Shown piece by piece: positions 1 through 7,399 of a stretch of DNA of 23,535 nt; positions within the stretch are counted from its first letter, which is position 1, and each line of letters opens with the position of its first letter. The DNA is from JBAYNS01 sp041678625. Its GTDB lineage: Bacteria; Patescibacteriota; Gracilibacteria; Peribacterales; Peribacteraceae. The stretch spans positions 1 to 23,535 of the forward strand of contig JBAYNS010000005.1 of NCBI GenBank assembly GCA_041678625.1. Reading direction: 5' to 3'. A program made the position numbers and the translations under genes. The notes below the pieces were generated by a model. The model saw nothing but the letters and a program-made list of their open reading frames with translations, searched no databases and was not told the origin of the DNA.

Positions 1-124
1 GCCAGATACCAATGGAATTGGGTAACGGAGCCATCATCACTGTGACGACTCCACGACACAAAGGAAGCGGCCCCTCGAATTTTCTCTGATACTCCTTTCT
101 ACGAAGGGGAAAGAGGAAAGAACG

Positions 125-149
125 TAATCGCAACCCTGTGCTGCGATTA
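125..149. repeat. 8-bp perfect inverted repeat upstream of pgk
   Basis: Arms TAATCGCA (125-132) and TGCGATTA (142-149) are perfectly complementary around a 9-nt loop. It lies in the 288-nt stretch before pgk, where I see no convincing gene. It could be an operator or a weak terminator for an upstream gene; there is no immediate U-tract, so a terminator is not well supported. Confidence 0.4.
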
Positions 150-276
150 AAATCATAGTAAGCATTTTTCCTATACTGTCAATTTGTTTGTTTTTTAGAG
201 TCGCATTGTGGAAAAACTTCCTCAAAAGAAAGAGTATGTCCATTTTTCTTGTCTCGCCCTTCTCTGTAGCATCACG

Positions 277-282
277 TACAAT
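277..282 (+). promoter_or_regulatory. -10 element for leaderless pgk
   Basis: TACAAT (5/6 match to TATAAT) ends exactly 6 nt before the pgk ATG at 289. Transcription normally starts about 6-7 nt after the -10 box, so the mRNA would begin at or next to the A of ATG. No Shine-Dalgarno sequence precedes the ATG. No good -35 is visible at 16-18 nt. The same GTACAATG octamer precedes the starts at 10227 and 13771. Confidence 0.55.
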
Positions 283-288
283 GCAGCT

Positions 289-1587
289 ATGGATAACTAT
301 CCACAACTCGAAGATGCGGACATAGAAGGCAAGCGTGTCCTCTTGCGCGCGGGGTTTGACGTGCCTTACGAAATTAAGAAGCAAGGAGAAGAGCTCACAA
401 AAGATGATGGTGAAAAATGGGTGGAAGTACGAGGCGCTGTTTCTGATACAGATGATACGGAAGTAACTCTTCATGCACGTGTATCGGATATTTCACGTAT
501 CGAAGCAATTGTCCCGACGATGCAGGAAATTCTTAAGCAAAAGGCAGCACTCATCATCATGGCACATCAAAGTAGGCCCAAAGGAAAACGTGTTGCTTCT
601 ATGAGTCAAAAGCCGTTGGTGTCAGTTCTCAAACGGCTTTTAGGAGTACAAGTACAATTTGCGGAAGACTGCATCGGCGATGCAACGCAGAAAATGGCAG
701 AGGCACTCAAACCTGGCGAAGTCCTTCTGCTCGAGAATTTGCGCTATGACAAACGCGAGAAGAAAAATGATCCTGAATTTTCAGAGAAACTCGCTGCACT
801 CGCCGATGTGTATGTGAATGATGCATTCCCGAACTGCCATCGTGCACATGCGAGTATGGTAGGAGTTACCGAGCATCTTCCTTCGTACATGGGATTGCAA
901 CTCCAACAGGAAGTGGAACATCTCTCTCAGGTGCGTGATAATCCACAGAGCCCGTTCACTCTTATTGTGAGTGGTTCCAAGATGGAGACCAAAGTTCCTG
1001 TTATTAACCACTTTTTACATGAAGCTGATGATGTGCTTTTAGGCGGATGTATCGCTAATACATTCTTGGTTGCAGACGGAAACGATGTTGCTAAGTCGAA
1101 ATATGAAGAGGATCAAGTTCCAACAGCAGCCCAGATCATCACAGCGAGCAAATCAGATGAAAATGCTACAGTGCATCTACCAAAACATGTGGTAGCAGCA
1201 AGTGAACTTTCTGATGATGCAAAAGCGAAGGATGTTGCTGTGAATAAGATTGAAGAAGATAAAGCCATCTTTGATATTGGGAAAGAAACTGCAGAGGCAT
1301 ATGAACGTATTATTGCTGCATCGGGCATGATTGTTTGGAATGGGCCTGTAGGTGTCTATGAGACCGATCAATTCTCGAATGGAACTAAGACAATTGCATC
1401 AGCCATTATTGAAGCAACAAAGAAGGGAGCGAAGTCATATATCGGAGGAGGGGACACCATCGATTTTCATACTCGCTATCCTGAATATTCATTGGATGAC
1501 TACACATTCGCGAGTACAGGAGGCGGAGCTATGTTGGAATTTATTTCTGGAAAGGAGTTGCCGGCGCTACGAGCATTGCAGGGCTAG
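289..1587 (+). CDS. pgk: Phosphoglycerate kinase (divergent substrate loop)
   Basis: Glycolytic enzyme that transfers phosphate between 1,3-bisphosphoglycerate and ADP in the cytosol. The 432-aa protein shows PGK landmarks in order: GKRVLLRAGFDVP near the N terminus, HQSRPKGK (the usual HLGRPKG), LLENLRYDKREKKNDPEF, VNDAFPNCHRAHAS, the nucleotide-site SGSKMETK, WNGPVGV, GGGDT and STGGGAMLEF. The start is set at 289 because homology begins there and a TACAAT box lies 6 nt upstream; an in-frame TTG at 208 would add 27 unrelated residues. Oddities: the family's RxDxN substrate loop reads R-A-G-F-D, so the Asp and Asn that normally contact 3-phosphoglycerate are Gly and Asp. About 30 acidic extra residues sit between this loop and the conserved Arg of SRIEA. 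The other basic substrate residues (His, Arg of HQSR, LRYD, HRAH) remain. Family assignment is firm; full activity is inference. Confidence 0.95.
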   Translation: MDNYPQLEDADIEGKRVLLRAGFDVPYEIKKQGEELTKDDGEKWVEVRGAVSDTDDTEVTLHARVSDISRIEAIVPTMQEILKQKAALIIMAHQSRPKGKRVASMSQKPLVSVLKRLLGVQVQFAEDCIGDATQKMAEALKPGEVLLLENLRYDKREKKNDPEFSEKLAALADVYVNDAFPNCHRAHASMVGVTEHLPSYMGLQLQQEVEHLSQVRDNPQSPFTLIVSGSKMETKVPVINHFLHEADDVLLGGCIANTFLVADGNDVAKSKYEEDQVPTAAQIITASKSDENATVHLPKHVVAASELSDDAKAKDVAVNKIEEDKAIFDIGKETAEAYERIIAASGMIVWNGPVGVYETDQFSNGTKTIASAIIEATKKGAKSYIGGGDTIDFHTRYPEYSLDDYTFASTGGGAMLEFISGKELPALRALQG

Positions 1588-1688
1588 GGCTAGGGCTAGG
1601 AGAATGATCGTTAGGGAACGAGGAGGGGTGTCTGTATGATGGTGTAACTGTCTGCTTCTTCCCCAGCACCAGCCCTAACCCAAGCCCT
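1580..1688. repeat. Imperfect inverted repeat with telomere-like GGGCTA array
   Basis: Three tandem GGGCTA units at 1581-1598 run through the pgk stop codon. The 1580-1600 arm is nearly complementary (about 18 of 20 positions) to 1669-1688, which ends right against the next gene's ATG at 1689. The loop is about 68 nt. The nonamer ATGATCGTT occurs next to both arms (1604-1612 and 1689-1697). It may act as a hairpin terminator or attenuator or form a G-quadruplex; there is no U-tract, so the role is unknown. Confidence 0.5.
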
Positions 1689-3272
1689 ATGATCGTTCTC
1701 ATTCCCGAAGAAGGAGAATCCTGGAGCGCCTTTGCCCGGCGCTTTGCGGGAACGCAGGGTGATGTGCTCATCATTCTTCCTACTGCAGAGTCGCTCCTGC
1801 CGCTGCCGGATGAGGATGAGCTCCATGGATTCTTTGATGCATGCGCTCGAGAATCACAGCGAGTTATTCTTGCTACAACTAAGAGACTCTTCATTTCGCT
1901 TGGGCGGTCCAAAGGTATCCGTGTGATTGATCGTCCCAAGGAAGTCCACATACTCCTGCATAACCACCCGACACTCGATGAAGCGATGCGCGCTCTTTCC
2001 CCGCACATTTGGCGGCAGCATTTGCGGTCACATCTGCAGTCGATGGGGCTGCTGAGTCTCCCCAAACTGCGCGTGTGGATGCTCATTTTTGTCAGTGTGG
2101 TTCTGCTCTTCTTTGTCCTCTTTCGCCTGCTGCCATCTGCGGAAATCCGGGTATGGCCGCATGGCGATACGGTTACCCAGACGGCGAATATTTTCCTAGT
2201 TCAGTCTGGTGCACTGGTGAGCAATATTCCTTCGCGGGTGCGCACACTCGATCTTGTTCCACTCTCTGTTACGGTGCATCGTTCGATAACATTCGACCAA
2301 ATCAGCAAAGATTTCACCGGAACGAATGCCCGTGTGGATATGACGGTCTTCAATAATTCCGATGAAGATGTTTCTCTGCGCAAAGGGTCGCGCATGGTGA
2401 ATCAGGCAGGCATGGTTTTCCGCCTGCAGGAGCAGGTTTTCCTCTCGCCGCGCAGCGACGTCACCGTTTCCGCGTATGCCGATGATTTTGATGTCTATGG
2501 TGAAATTATCGGAGAACGCGGCAATGTTCCGGCAGGACGCCGTTGGGAATTTCCCGGTCTTGCGCGCGAGGATCGTCTGAATATCTATGCGGAGAACCGC
2601 GAGGCTGCAACGGGAGGAACAACGTCGTTTACCACGGTACTCAAAGAAGAAGATCTGGATATCGCACAGAAGCAGTTGGAACAGGAGCTGTTGCAGAACG
2701 CCAATCAGATGCTGGATGAAGAGCGCATGCTCATCAATTCGACGGATAAAAAACGCGCTCTGGAACGTTTGTATTATGATGAATTCACCGTGGCAACGTA
2801 CACGGGATTCGTGTTGCCAACGCAATTTTTAGGGGAACCGGTATCGTCAATTCCCATTGAGGGGGCTATTACATACACAGCATTCGCTTATGATAAGCAG
2901 AGCGCGCTGGATATGCTCTATACGGAACTCAAAACGCATGTGGGCGATAACAAACGTTTGATCGAAGAATCCATCAGTCTGGATCGGCTCATCCATCACG
3001 TCATCGACTACGAGGATGATCTTTCCTGGATCAAACTCACGGTCGATCTCTCCGGCAAGGAACAGTACATTTTGGACCCGCTTACGCCAACAGGGGCGCG
3101 CTTTGCTATGGATGTTCGCAAAACCACTGCGGGAAAGAGTAAAAATGACGCGCTGCGCATCCTGAAAAATCTTCCGGAAGTGGATGCTGTGGAAATTTCG
3201 CTCTGGCCTCCGTGGAGCGCCGTACTGCCCTCCATTCCTTCGCACATTACCATTACGCCCGTTACGCAGTAG
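1689..3272 (+). CDS. Membrane-anchored baseplate-J-like protein
   Basis: Protein of 527 aa. Residues 1-128 form a soluble, presumably cytosolic domain. Residues 129-148 are a strongly hydrophobic transmembrane segment, followed by a large region outside the membrane. Around residues 230-300 is a beta-rich stretch with the pattern (L)RKGSRM, then YADDFDVYGEIIGERGNVPAG. It resembles the baseplate J/gp47-like domain often annotated in single-TM proteins of CPR genomes. The rest is alpha/beta with a helical stretch near 315-350. The role is unknown; a cell-surface or envelope assembly role is inference. The gene follows pgk after about 100 nt of inverted repeat and is 6 nt upstream of the DUF218 gene, suggesting an operon with the latter. 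No Shine-Dalgarno is visible; the ATG lies in the repeat arm edge. Confidence 0.75.
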   Translation: MIVLIPEEGESWSAFARRFAGTQGDVLIILPTAESLLPLPDEDELHGFFDACARESQRVILATTKRLFISLGRSKGIRVIDRPKEVHILLHNHPTLDEAMRALSPHIWRQHLRSHLQSMGLLSLPKLRVWMLIFVSVVLLFFVLFRLLPSAEIRVWPHGDTVTQTANIFLVQSGALVSNIPSRVRTLDLVPLSVTVHRSITFDQISKDFTGTNARVDMTVFNNSDEDVSLRKGSRMVNQAGMVFRLQEQVFLSPRSDVTVSAYADDFDVYGEIIGERGNVPAGRRWEFPGLAREDRLNIYAENREAATGGTTSFTTVLKEEDLDIAQKQLEQELLQNANQMLDEERMLINSTDKKRALERLYYDEFTVATYTGFVLPTQFLGEPVSSIPIEGAITYTAFAYDKQSALDMLYTELKTHVGDNKRLIEESISLDRLIHHVIDYEDDLSWIKLTVDLSGKEQYILDPLTPTGARFAMDVRKTTAGKSKNDALRILKNLPEVDAVEISLWPPWSAVLPSIPSHITITPVTQ

Positions 3273-3278
3273 TTTCCT

Positions 3279-3923
3279 ATGATTCCTCATAAAGCTCATA
3301 TCCGGTTTCTCCTGCGCGCGGCAGCCGTTCTTGGTACGGTGTTCTGCGCTACGCTCCTGGTTCTTACCACGTACGTCTACTCCCAGTTCGATGGCACAGC
3401 AGGGGAGACCCCGATCGCGCAGTGCGCACTGGTTTTTGGTGCAGCGGTCCGGTCGCTTGATGAACCCGGACCGGGTATAACACGTAGAACACTCACCGCT
3501 GTCAATATTTATCAGGATGGGGGAGTGGAACGGCTCATTTTAAGCGGCGGAAAGGGGAGTGCAACGCAGGAAAGCGAGGCAGCGGTCATGCGAAAAGTAG
3601 CGATGCTGGCCGGCGTGGATCCGCAGGTAATCCGGATAGAAGACACATCGCGATCCACGTGGGAAAACCTGCAAAACAGTCGTCCACTCCTTGCGGATTG
3701 TCAGAGTATTGTTGCGGTGAGTGATCGTTATCACCTTGCGCGCATTCTGTACCTTGCACATGTACAGGGGTGGGGTGATCTGCAGACGTATCCCGCCGCC
3801 GCACACCCGTACTGGCTCTTTGAATTCAAAAGTTCCCTGCGTGAAGCAGTGGCAATCCTCTACTACGCAACTATGCGTGCCCTCATGATTGATCCAATTG
3901 ACAATTGGCTCATGAATTCTTGA
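3279..3923 (+). CDS. DUF218 (SanA/YdcF-like) membrane protein
   Basis: Protein of 214 aa with one N-terminal transmembrane segment (about residues 10-33) and a DUF218 domain. Visible family motifs are LVFGAAV (51-57), LILSGGKG (86-93), ESEAAVM (98-104), EDTSRSTWEN (121-130) and SDRYHLAR (148-155). DUF218 proteins such as SanA and YdcF are linked to envelope integrity; the biochemical activity of most is unknown. The domain should face the cell exterior behind the N-terminal anchor. The gene starts 6 nt after the baseplate-J-like gene, so co-transcription and translational coupling are likely. It ends in UGA, evidence that this organism does not recode UGA. Domain call is good; exact function is open. 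Confidence 0.85.
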   Translation: MIPHKAHIRFLLRAAAVLGTVFCATLLVLTTYVYSQFDGTAGETPIAQCALVFGAAVRSLDEPGPGITRRTLTAVNIYQDGGVERLILSGGKGSATQESEAAVMRKVAMLAGVDPQVIRIEDTSRSTWENLQNSRPLLADCQSIVAVSDRYHLARILYLAHVQGWGDLQTYPAAAHPYWLFEFKSSLREAVAILYYATMRALMIDPIDNWLMNS

Positions 3924-4018
3924 GCGAATCGGGAAACAGGCTCTCTGAGAGGTCTTTGTGGTTCCAAGGATATCTGTATCGGAAAGAGGAGAATCTCGCG
4001 TCGATTTTTTTGCAAATG

Positions 4019-4092
4019 AAAAAAGGGGAGACCAAGTCGATGATTGCAAGAGTCGGGTGACACATGCAATCGAAGAGTGACTTGATCTCCCC
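4019..4092 (-). terminator. Strong compound hairpin, intrinsic terminator on minus strand
   Basis: GGGGAGACCAAGTC (4025-4038) pairs with GACTTGATCTCCCC (4079-4092), 13 of 14 positions. Inside it, GATTGCA (4042-4048) pairs with TGCAATC (4065-4071). Read on the minus strand the outer stem is followed directly by six U residues (A-run 4019-4024), the layout of an intrinsic terminator. No minus-strand protein gene lies upstream of it, so it may end a small RNA. On the plus strand the stem has no U-tract. The whole interval 3924-4189 otherwise shows no gene. Confidence 0.5.
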
Positions 4093-4097
4093 AACGC

Positions 4098-4134
4098 ACC
4101 GGGAATAACATTGCGTGAAACATCCCGGCCCGGG
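4098..4134. repeat. GC-rich stem-loop next to the 4025-4092 hairpin
   Basis: ACCGGGA (4098-4104) can pair with TCCCGG (4123-4128), and CCCGGCCCGGG (4124-4134) is itself palindromic. Read on the minus strand this stem-loop would come just before the terminator hairpin at 4019-4092, so the two could form one small structured RNA. No clear promoter was found; a weak pair on the minus strand near 4138-4165 is not convincing. Confidence 0.3.
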
Positions 4135-4189
4135 AACTTTAATAGAACAGGCTTTTGAACACAATAATTATCTATTGAGTCAATTGCTT

Positions 4190-4217
4190 TGTTAACATAA
4201 AATGCATTATGTTAAGT
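4190..4217. other. dif: dif-like Xer recombination site
   Basis: Two 11-bp arms, TGTTAACATAA (4190-4200) and TTATGTTAAGT (4207-4217), flank a 6-bp centre, AATGCA. The arms share a 9-bp inverted TTAACATAA. From memory, the E. coli dif right arm is TTATGTTAAAT, so 10 of 11 positions match here, and the left arm shares the core-proximal CATAA. The 11-6-11 layout is that of Xer sites. A tyrosine recombinase gene begins 219 nt downstream. Adjacent recombinase and site is known for single-recombinase Xer systems (XerS/difSL, XerH/difH). An operator palindrome is the alternative. Confidence 0.65.
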
Positions 4218-4274
4218 AGGAAGTATTGTGGAAAACCCCTCTACCCCGCTCTCTCAGGCGATTCAAAGCAAAGT

Positions 4275-4356
4275 GTCATGGTGAGCTGTCATCTCGAGCG
4301 TAGTCGAGAGACGAACCATGACATGGTGTCACCCTTCGACTCCGCTCAGGGTGACA
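4275..4356. repeat. Two adjacent palindromes between dif-like site and xer
   Basis: First palindrome: GTCATGGT (4275-4282) pairs with ACCATGAC (4315-4322) and encloses TCTCGA (4292-4297)/TCGAGA (4304-4309), itself extended by GTC/GAC. Second: TGTCACCCT (4327-4335) pairs perfectly with AGGGTGACA (4348-4356). The loops carry the motif TTCGACTCCGCTCAGG, which I recall as a widespread interspersed palindromic repeat in environmental bacterial genomes; that recollection was not checked. Confidence 0.6.
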
Positions 4357-4420
4357 TAATTACCACTCAGGGTGACATAATTACCACTCAGGGTGACATA
4401 ATTACCGCTCAGGATGACAG
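4345..4420. repeat. 21-bp tandem repeat, 3.6 copies
   Basis: The 21-bp unit CTCAGGGTGACATAATTACC(A) is repeated at 4345-4365, 4366-4386 and 4387-4407 (last base G), followed by a partial copy CTCAGGATGACAG (4408-4420). It grows out of the right arm of the preceding palindrome, so it probably arose by slippage. It ends 15 nt before the xer start codon and could affect xer transcription. A short reading frame across it would encode 7-residue repeats; I regard it as non-coding. Confidence 0.8.
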
Positions 4421-4435
4421 TATTCCATTCAGATC

Positions 4436-5380
4436 ATGCCTTCTACCACCACAAAAACGGCCTCTAGTCCCCTATCTCAGGCAATAGAACGGTATCTCAC
4501 CTTCCTAAAGGCTGAGGAAAACAAGTCGCCGCTGACCATTACGTCCTATCGGCAGTCCCTGAACCTCCTTTTGAACTTAAGTGGTATCACTGATCCCCTG
4601 CTCTTTAATAAGCAGGTTGTGCGTGTCTATAAATCCGCACTGCACTCTCATCGCACAAAACAAGGAAAAGAGCTCTCTGTGCGTACCAAGAACCACCATT
4701 TGACAATACTCCGTGCTTTCTTGCGTTATCTTATTCAGGAGGAGGAATTAGAAGTCTATCCGCCCGATATGGTCAGCCGCTTTAAAGAAGAGCAGCGTCA
4801 GGTAAAAGTGCTCTTTCATGATGAGCTTGAGCGGCTTTTGAACGCGCCGGATCTAGAGAGCAAAGTCGGCAAGCGTGATTCGGCCATCCTCAACCTCTTC
4901 TTCTCCACCGGTCTGCGTCTTACAGAACTAAGAGGCCTTAACCGCAAAGACCTGAATTTTGAAACGAGGGAGATCAGTGTACGGGGAAAACGCGGCAAGA
5001 TCCGTGTGGTCTTTGTCTCCGATAGAGCCGCCACAGCACTGCAACACTACCTGGAAGCGCGTTTGGACCACCTCTCCCCTCTCTTCATCCGCAATCACGA
5101 TCAGGCGCGTATGGCGATGCCGCCGGGGGAAGAATTCCGCCTGAGCCGCATTTCTATTTATAACGTGGTGAAGAAGTATGCTCTTGTGGCCGGAATCGTC
5201 TCTGACCCCTCTCCGCACACCCTGCGCCACTCCTTTGCCACAGATCTCTTGAGGAATGGTGCGGATCTTAGGTCAGTGCAAGAGATGTTGGGGCATAAGG
5301 ATTTAAGTACGACGCAGATTTATACGCATGTAACCAACCCTCAATTAAAAGAGGTTCATCGCAAATTCCATGGAAAATAA
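4436..5380 (+). CDS. xer: Xer-type tyrosine recombinase
   Basis: Site-specific recombinase of 314 aa, typical length for XerC/XerD. An N-terminal SAM-like core-binding domain (about 12-107) precedes the catalytic domain. All catalytic residues are visible: R161 in STGLRLTEL, K185 in VRGKRGKIR, H261 and R264 in HTLRHSFATDLL, H287 in MLGHKDL, and the nucleophile Y296 in TQIYTHV. Xer enzymes resolve chromosome dimers at dif during division. The dif-like site at 4190-4217 lies just upstream, separated by palindromes and tandem repeats. This suggests a self-contained recombinase/site unit and is the best clue to its role. XerC, XerD, single Xer or a mobile-element integrase cannot be told apart from sequence alone. 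No Shine-Dalgarno sequence is evident. Confidence 0.93.
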   Translation: MPSTTTKTASSPLSQAIERYLTFLKAEENKSPLTITSYRQSLNLLLNLSGITDPLLFNKQVVRVYKSALHSHRTKQGKELSVRTKNHHLTILRAFLRYLIQEEELEVYPPDMVSRFKEEQRQVKVLFHDELERLLNAPDLESKVGKRDSAILNLFFSTGLRLTELRGLNRKDLNFETREISVRGKRGKIRVVFVSDRAATALQHYLEARLDHLSPLFIRNHDQARMAMPPGEEFRLSRISIYNVVKKYALVAGIVSDPSPHTLRHSFATDLLRNGADLRSVQEMLGHKDLSTTQIYTHVTNPQLKEVHRKFHGK

Positions 5381-5449
5381 GAGGTGCATACCTGTTCGTT
5401 GTATTCTCGGCGGAACGCAGTGAAGCCGGACGTAGGTGGAAGAAATATC

Positions 5450-5806
5450 ATGGACGTTAATACGATTTTTATTATCATTGGGCTATTAATTATCTGGGTA
5501 ATAAACGAGATGCTTGATATTCGTCTTTCTCGCAAGGATATGCGGGAATACTTACGCTCCCCTACTTGGAAACAAAAAAGAGAAGAGGCGTTTGTTGTGC
5601 ATGGAAGATTTTGTGCAGTTTGTAGAGCAACCACAAATTTAGAAGTGCATCACTTGCGATATCGGAAGTGGCTCTTGCCAATATTTGGAAGGGAAAATGT
5701 CAAAAAGGATCTCAGAATTCTATGTAAAAAACATCATCCAAAAGGTCGGTATTCTGCATGGGAGATTTGGTTGCGCAGATTGTTTTATAGAATGTTTGGT
5801 GTCTGA
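5450..5806 (+). CDS. Membrane-anchored HNH-endonuclease-like protein
   Basis: Small protein of 118 aa. Residues 5-22 are a hydrophobic membrane segment. A compact HNH-like nuclease fold follows: C55 and C58 (CAVC), H67-H68 in EVHHLRY, N83 in the stretch before DLRILC, C92, and H95-H96 in CKKHH. This order (CxxC, HH, N, CxxxH) fits zinc-stabilised HNH endonucleases, which cut DNA with one metal ion. The ATG at 5450 is chosen because GGTGGAAG lies upstream; an in-frame GTG at 5384 would add 22 residues. A membrane anchor on an HNH domain is unusual and might point to action on incoming DNA, which is inference. It lies downstream of xer and is AT-richer than the core genes, suggesting acquired DNA. 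Confidence 0.7.
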   Translation: MDVNTIFIIIGLLIIWVINEMLDIRLSRKDMREYLRSPTWKQKREEAFVVHGRFCAVCRATTNLEVHHLRYRKWLLPIFGRENVKKDLRILCKKHHPKGRYSAWEIWLRRLFYRMFGV

Positions 5807-5918
5807 GACTGCGTATAGAGCCGGAAGAAGTTTCATGGGAAGTAGGATATCCGTGCTAACACAAGTAAGTAGTAATTTTGATATTTATTAAAATGCTAGT
5901 TTGTGTACTATGAGGAGT

Positions 5919-7292
5919 ATGGCTGATTCATCTTCTCAAAAGAAGAATATAGATAAGCAATATAAGCGTTTTTTGAGTGTATATCTAAATAGAATTTTAG
6001 CATTGCAAGCATCTTTCAAAATAATGGATGATGCTTTAAATATTTTGTCGAGGACAAGATCTAAAGAGGCTTCAGAATTTTTGCAAAAAAATGCAGAGTT
6101 TAAAAAGAGAGGCAAATCGGAGTATTGTCTTCTTGATTTCGATGATCATATTAAGTACGAAGGGATATTGGAAGATGCTTATCACTCAACAAGAGCAAAG
6201 CAGGTGATCGCGAACAACCTTCTAGTCGCTCTTGTGAGTGAATTTGATGTTTTATTACGATATATTGTTGAGACGATTATTCAATATAAGGGGTGGTCTG
6301 AACTTAAAGTTCCAGAAGTAGATGTCCAATTAGATAAAATAATTGAAGACTTGGAGGGAGTTACGAGCATAAAGAAGCTTTCGGAAATCAAGAGCAAGTT
6401 TTACACTAGAGCTTCTAGCGGAATATTTGCTTCAGATAGAAAGAAAATATTTGTATGGCTTCAAAAGAGCCTAAATCTAAAAAATGAGAAATTTGTTGAT
6501 AGCAGTGTGTTTATTGAAATCTGTGAAAGAAGGAATGCTATTGTGCATAATGACGGAAAGGTGTCTGCACAGTATTTGGAGCAGTGCAAAAAATATGGAT
6601 GTAATATTTCTAAGAAACTCAAGGAGGAAGATTCCTTGGATGTAACTTATGAGTATTTCGTGAGGTCCCATGAGTGCGTAGCGCAGATTGGTGTTGCATT
6701 ATCAAGCCTGATTTGGTTGAAGCTGCTGAACGTGACCAAAGATGATTCTATCGATCGGTTTTTAAATAATGAAGTGTGTGTAAAATTACTGAATAGTAAG
6801 CACTATAGTGTTGCTTTCAGCATACTTAACTTCATTAGAAATGAACTTGTATCAGCAAGCGATCAGATGCGTCGAATTTTTATTATTAATTTAGCATTAG
6901 CACTGAAGGGGATGCGCAAAAAGTTACAGGCTATAAAATTAATTAATAGTGAGGATTGGACGGCTGTTGGTTTGGCGCTGAATCTAGCCATTAATGTTCT
7001 AAAGGAGAACTATCCTACAGCAATAAAAATTATGAAAAAAATTGGAAGCAACGGAGATATTACGAAAAATGATTATAAGACTTGGCCATTATTTATTGAT
7101 ATTCGAAAAGAAAGAATTTTTTTGCAGGCTTATCAGGAGGTTTTTGGTGAGGGGTTCAAGGAAATTGAGCAGCACAGTTCTTCTCAATTATGTCTTCAGA
7201 TATCAAATGCAAAGGATAAGACACTCCGAGATGTGCTTGAAAAAGAATTCCAGGATGCAGCATTAGAACCAAAACAGAAGGCAAAGCTGTAG
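5919..7292 (+). CDS. HEPN-motif protein, possible defence gene
   Basis: Mostly helical protein of 457 aa, not matched to a named family. Residues 205-210 read RNAIVH inside ICERRNAIVHNDG, the Rx4H signature of HEPN domains, many of which are RNases in toxin-antitoxin and abortive-infection systems. The domain probably spans about residues 90-250, with helices on both sides of the motif. The C-terminal 200 residues are helical and repeat-like (TPR-like by eye). The gene is clearly AT-rich with many AAA, ATT and TTT codons, unlike its neighbours, a sign of transfer. TACTAT at 5906-5911 lies 7 nt before this ATG. ATGs at 5910 and 5919 are both possible. Coding is confident; the HEPN call is moderate and the defence role inferred. 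Confidence 0.75.
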   Translation: MADSSSQKKNIDKQYKRFLSVYLNRILALQASFKIMDDALNILSRTRSKEASEFLQKNAEFKKRGKSEYCLLDFDDHIKYEGILEDAYHSTRAKQVIANNLLVALVSEFDVLLRYIVETIIQYKGWSELKVPEVDVQLDKIIEDLEGVTSIKKLSEIKSKFYTRASSGIFASDRKKIFVWLQKSLNLKNEKFVDSSVFIEICERRNAIVHNDGKVSAQYLEQCKKYGCNISKKLKEEDSLDVTYEYFVRSHECVAQIGVALSSLIWLKLLNVTKDDSIDRFLNNEVCVKLLNSKHYSVAFSILNFIRNELVSASDQMRRIFIINLALALKGMRKKLQAIKLINSEDWTAVGLALNLAINVLKENYPTAIKIMKKIGSNGDITKNDYKTWPLFIDIRKERIFLQAYQEVFGEGFKEIEQHSSSQLCLQISNAKDKTLRDVLEKEFQDAALEPKQKAKL

Positions 7293-7399
7293 TATTTTAT
7301 CTGGGATAGATGTTTGCATCATATTCGTGCAGCACGCTTTCTGCATGTTCAAATAAGGTATATTTTGACCTAGTGCCCCCTAACCCCTCTGTCAAATCC

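Noticed and set aside
1..288. A gene before pgk, including the minus-strand frame 37-474
   Set aside because: The frame overlaps pgk antisense and has no recognisable domain; the region looks like an intergenic regulatory stretch.
1541..2086. 181-aa minus-strand reading frame
   Set aside because: Antisense to pgk and the baseplate-J-like gene; Arg/Ser-rich as expected of a shadow frame.
4209..4487. Reading frame with GDIITTQ heptad repeats over the tandem array
   Set aside because: It is simply the 21-bp repeat translated (21 = 7 codons) and runs into xer in another frame; no promoter or protein-like sequence.
3921..5806. UGA recoding (as in Gracilibacteria or Absconditabacteria)
   Set aside because: UGA ends the DUF218 and HNH genes at natural protein ends, and other genes are intact without UGA read-through.
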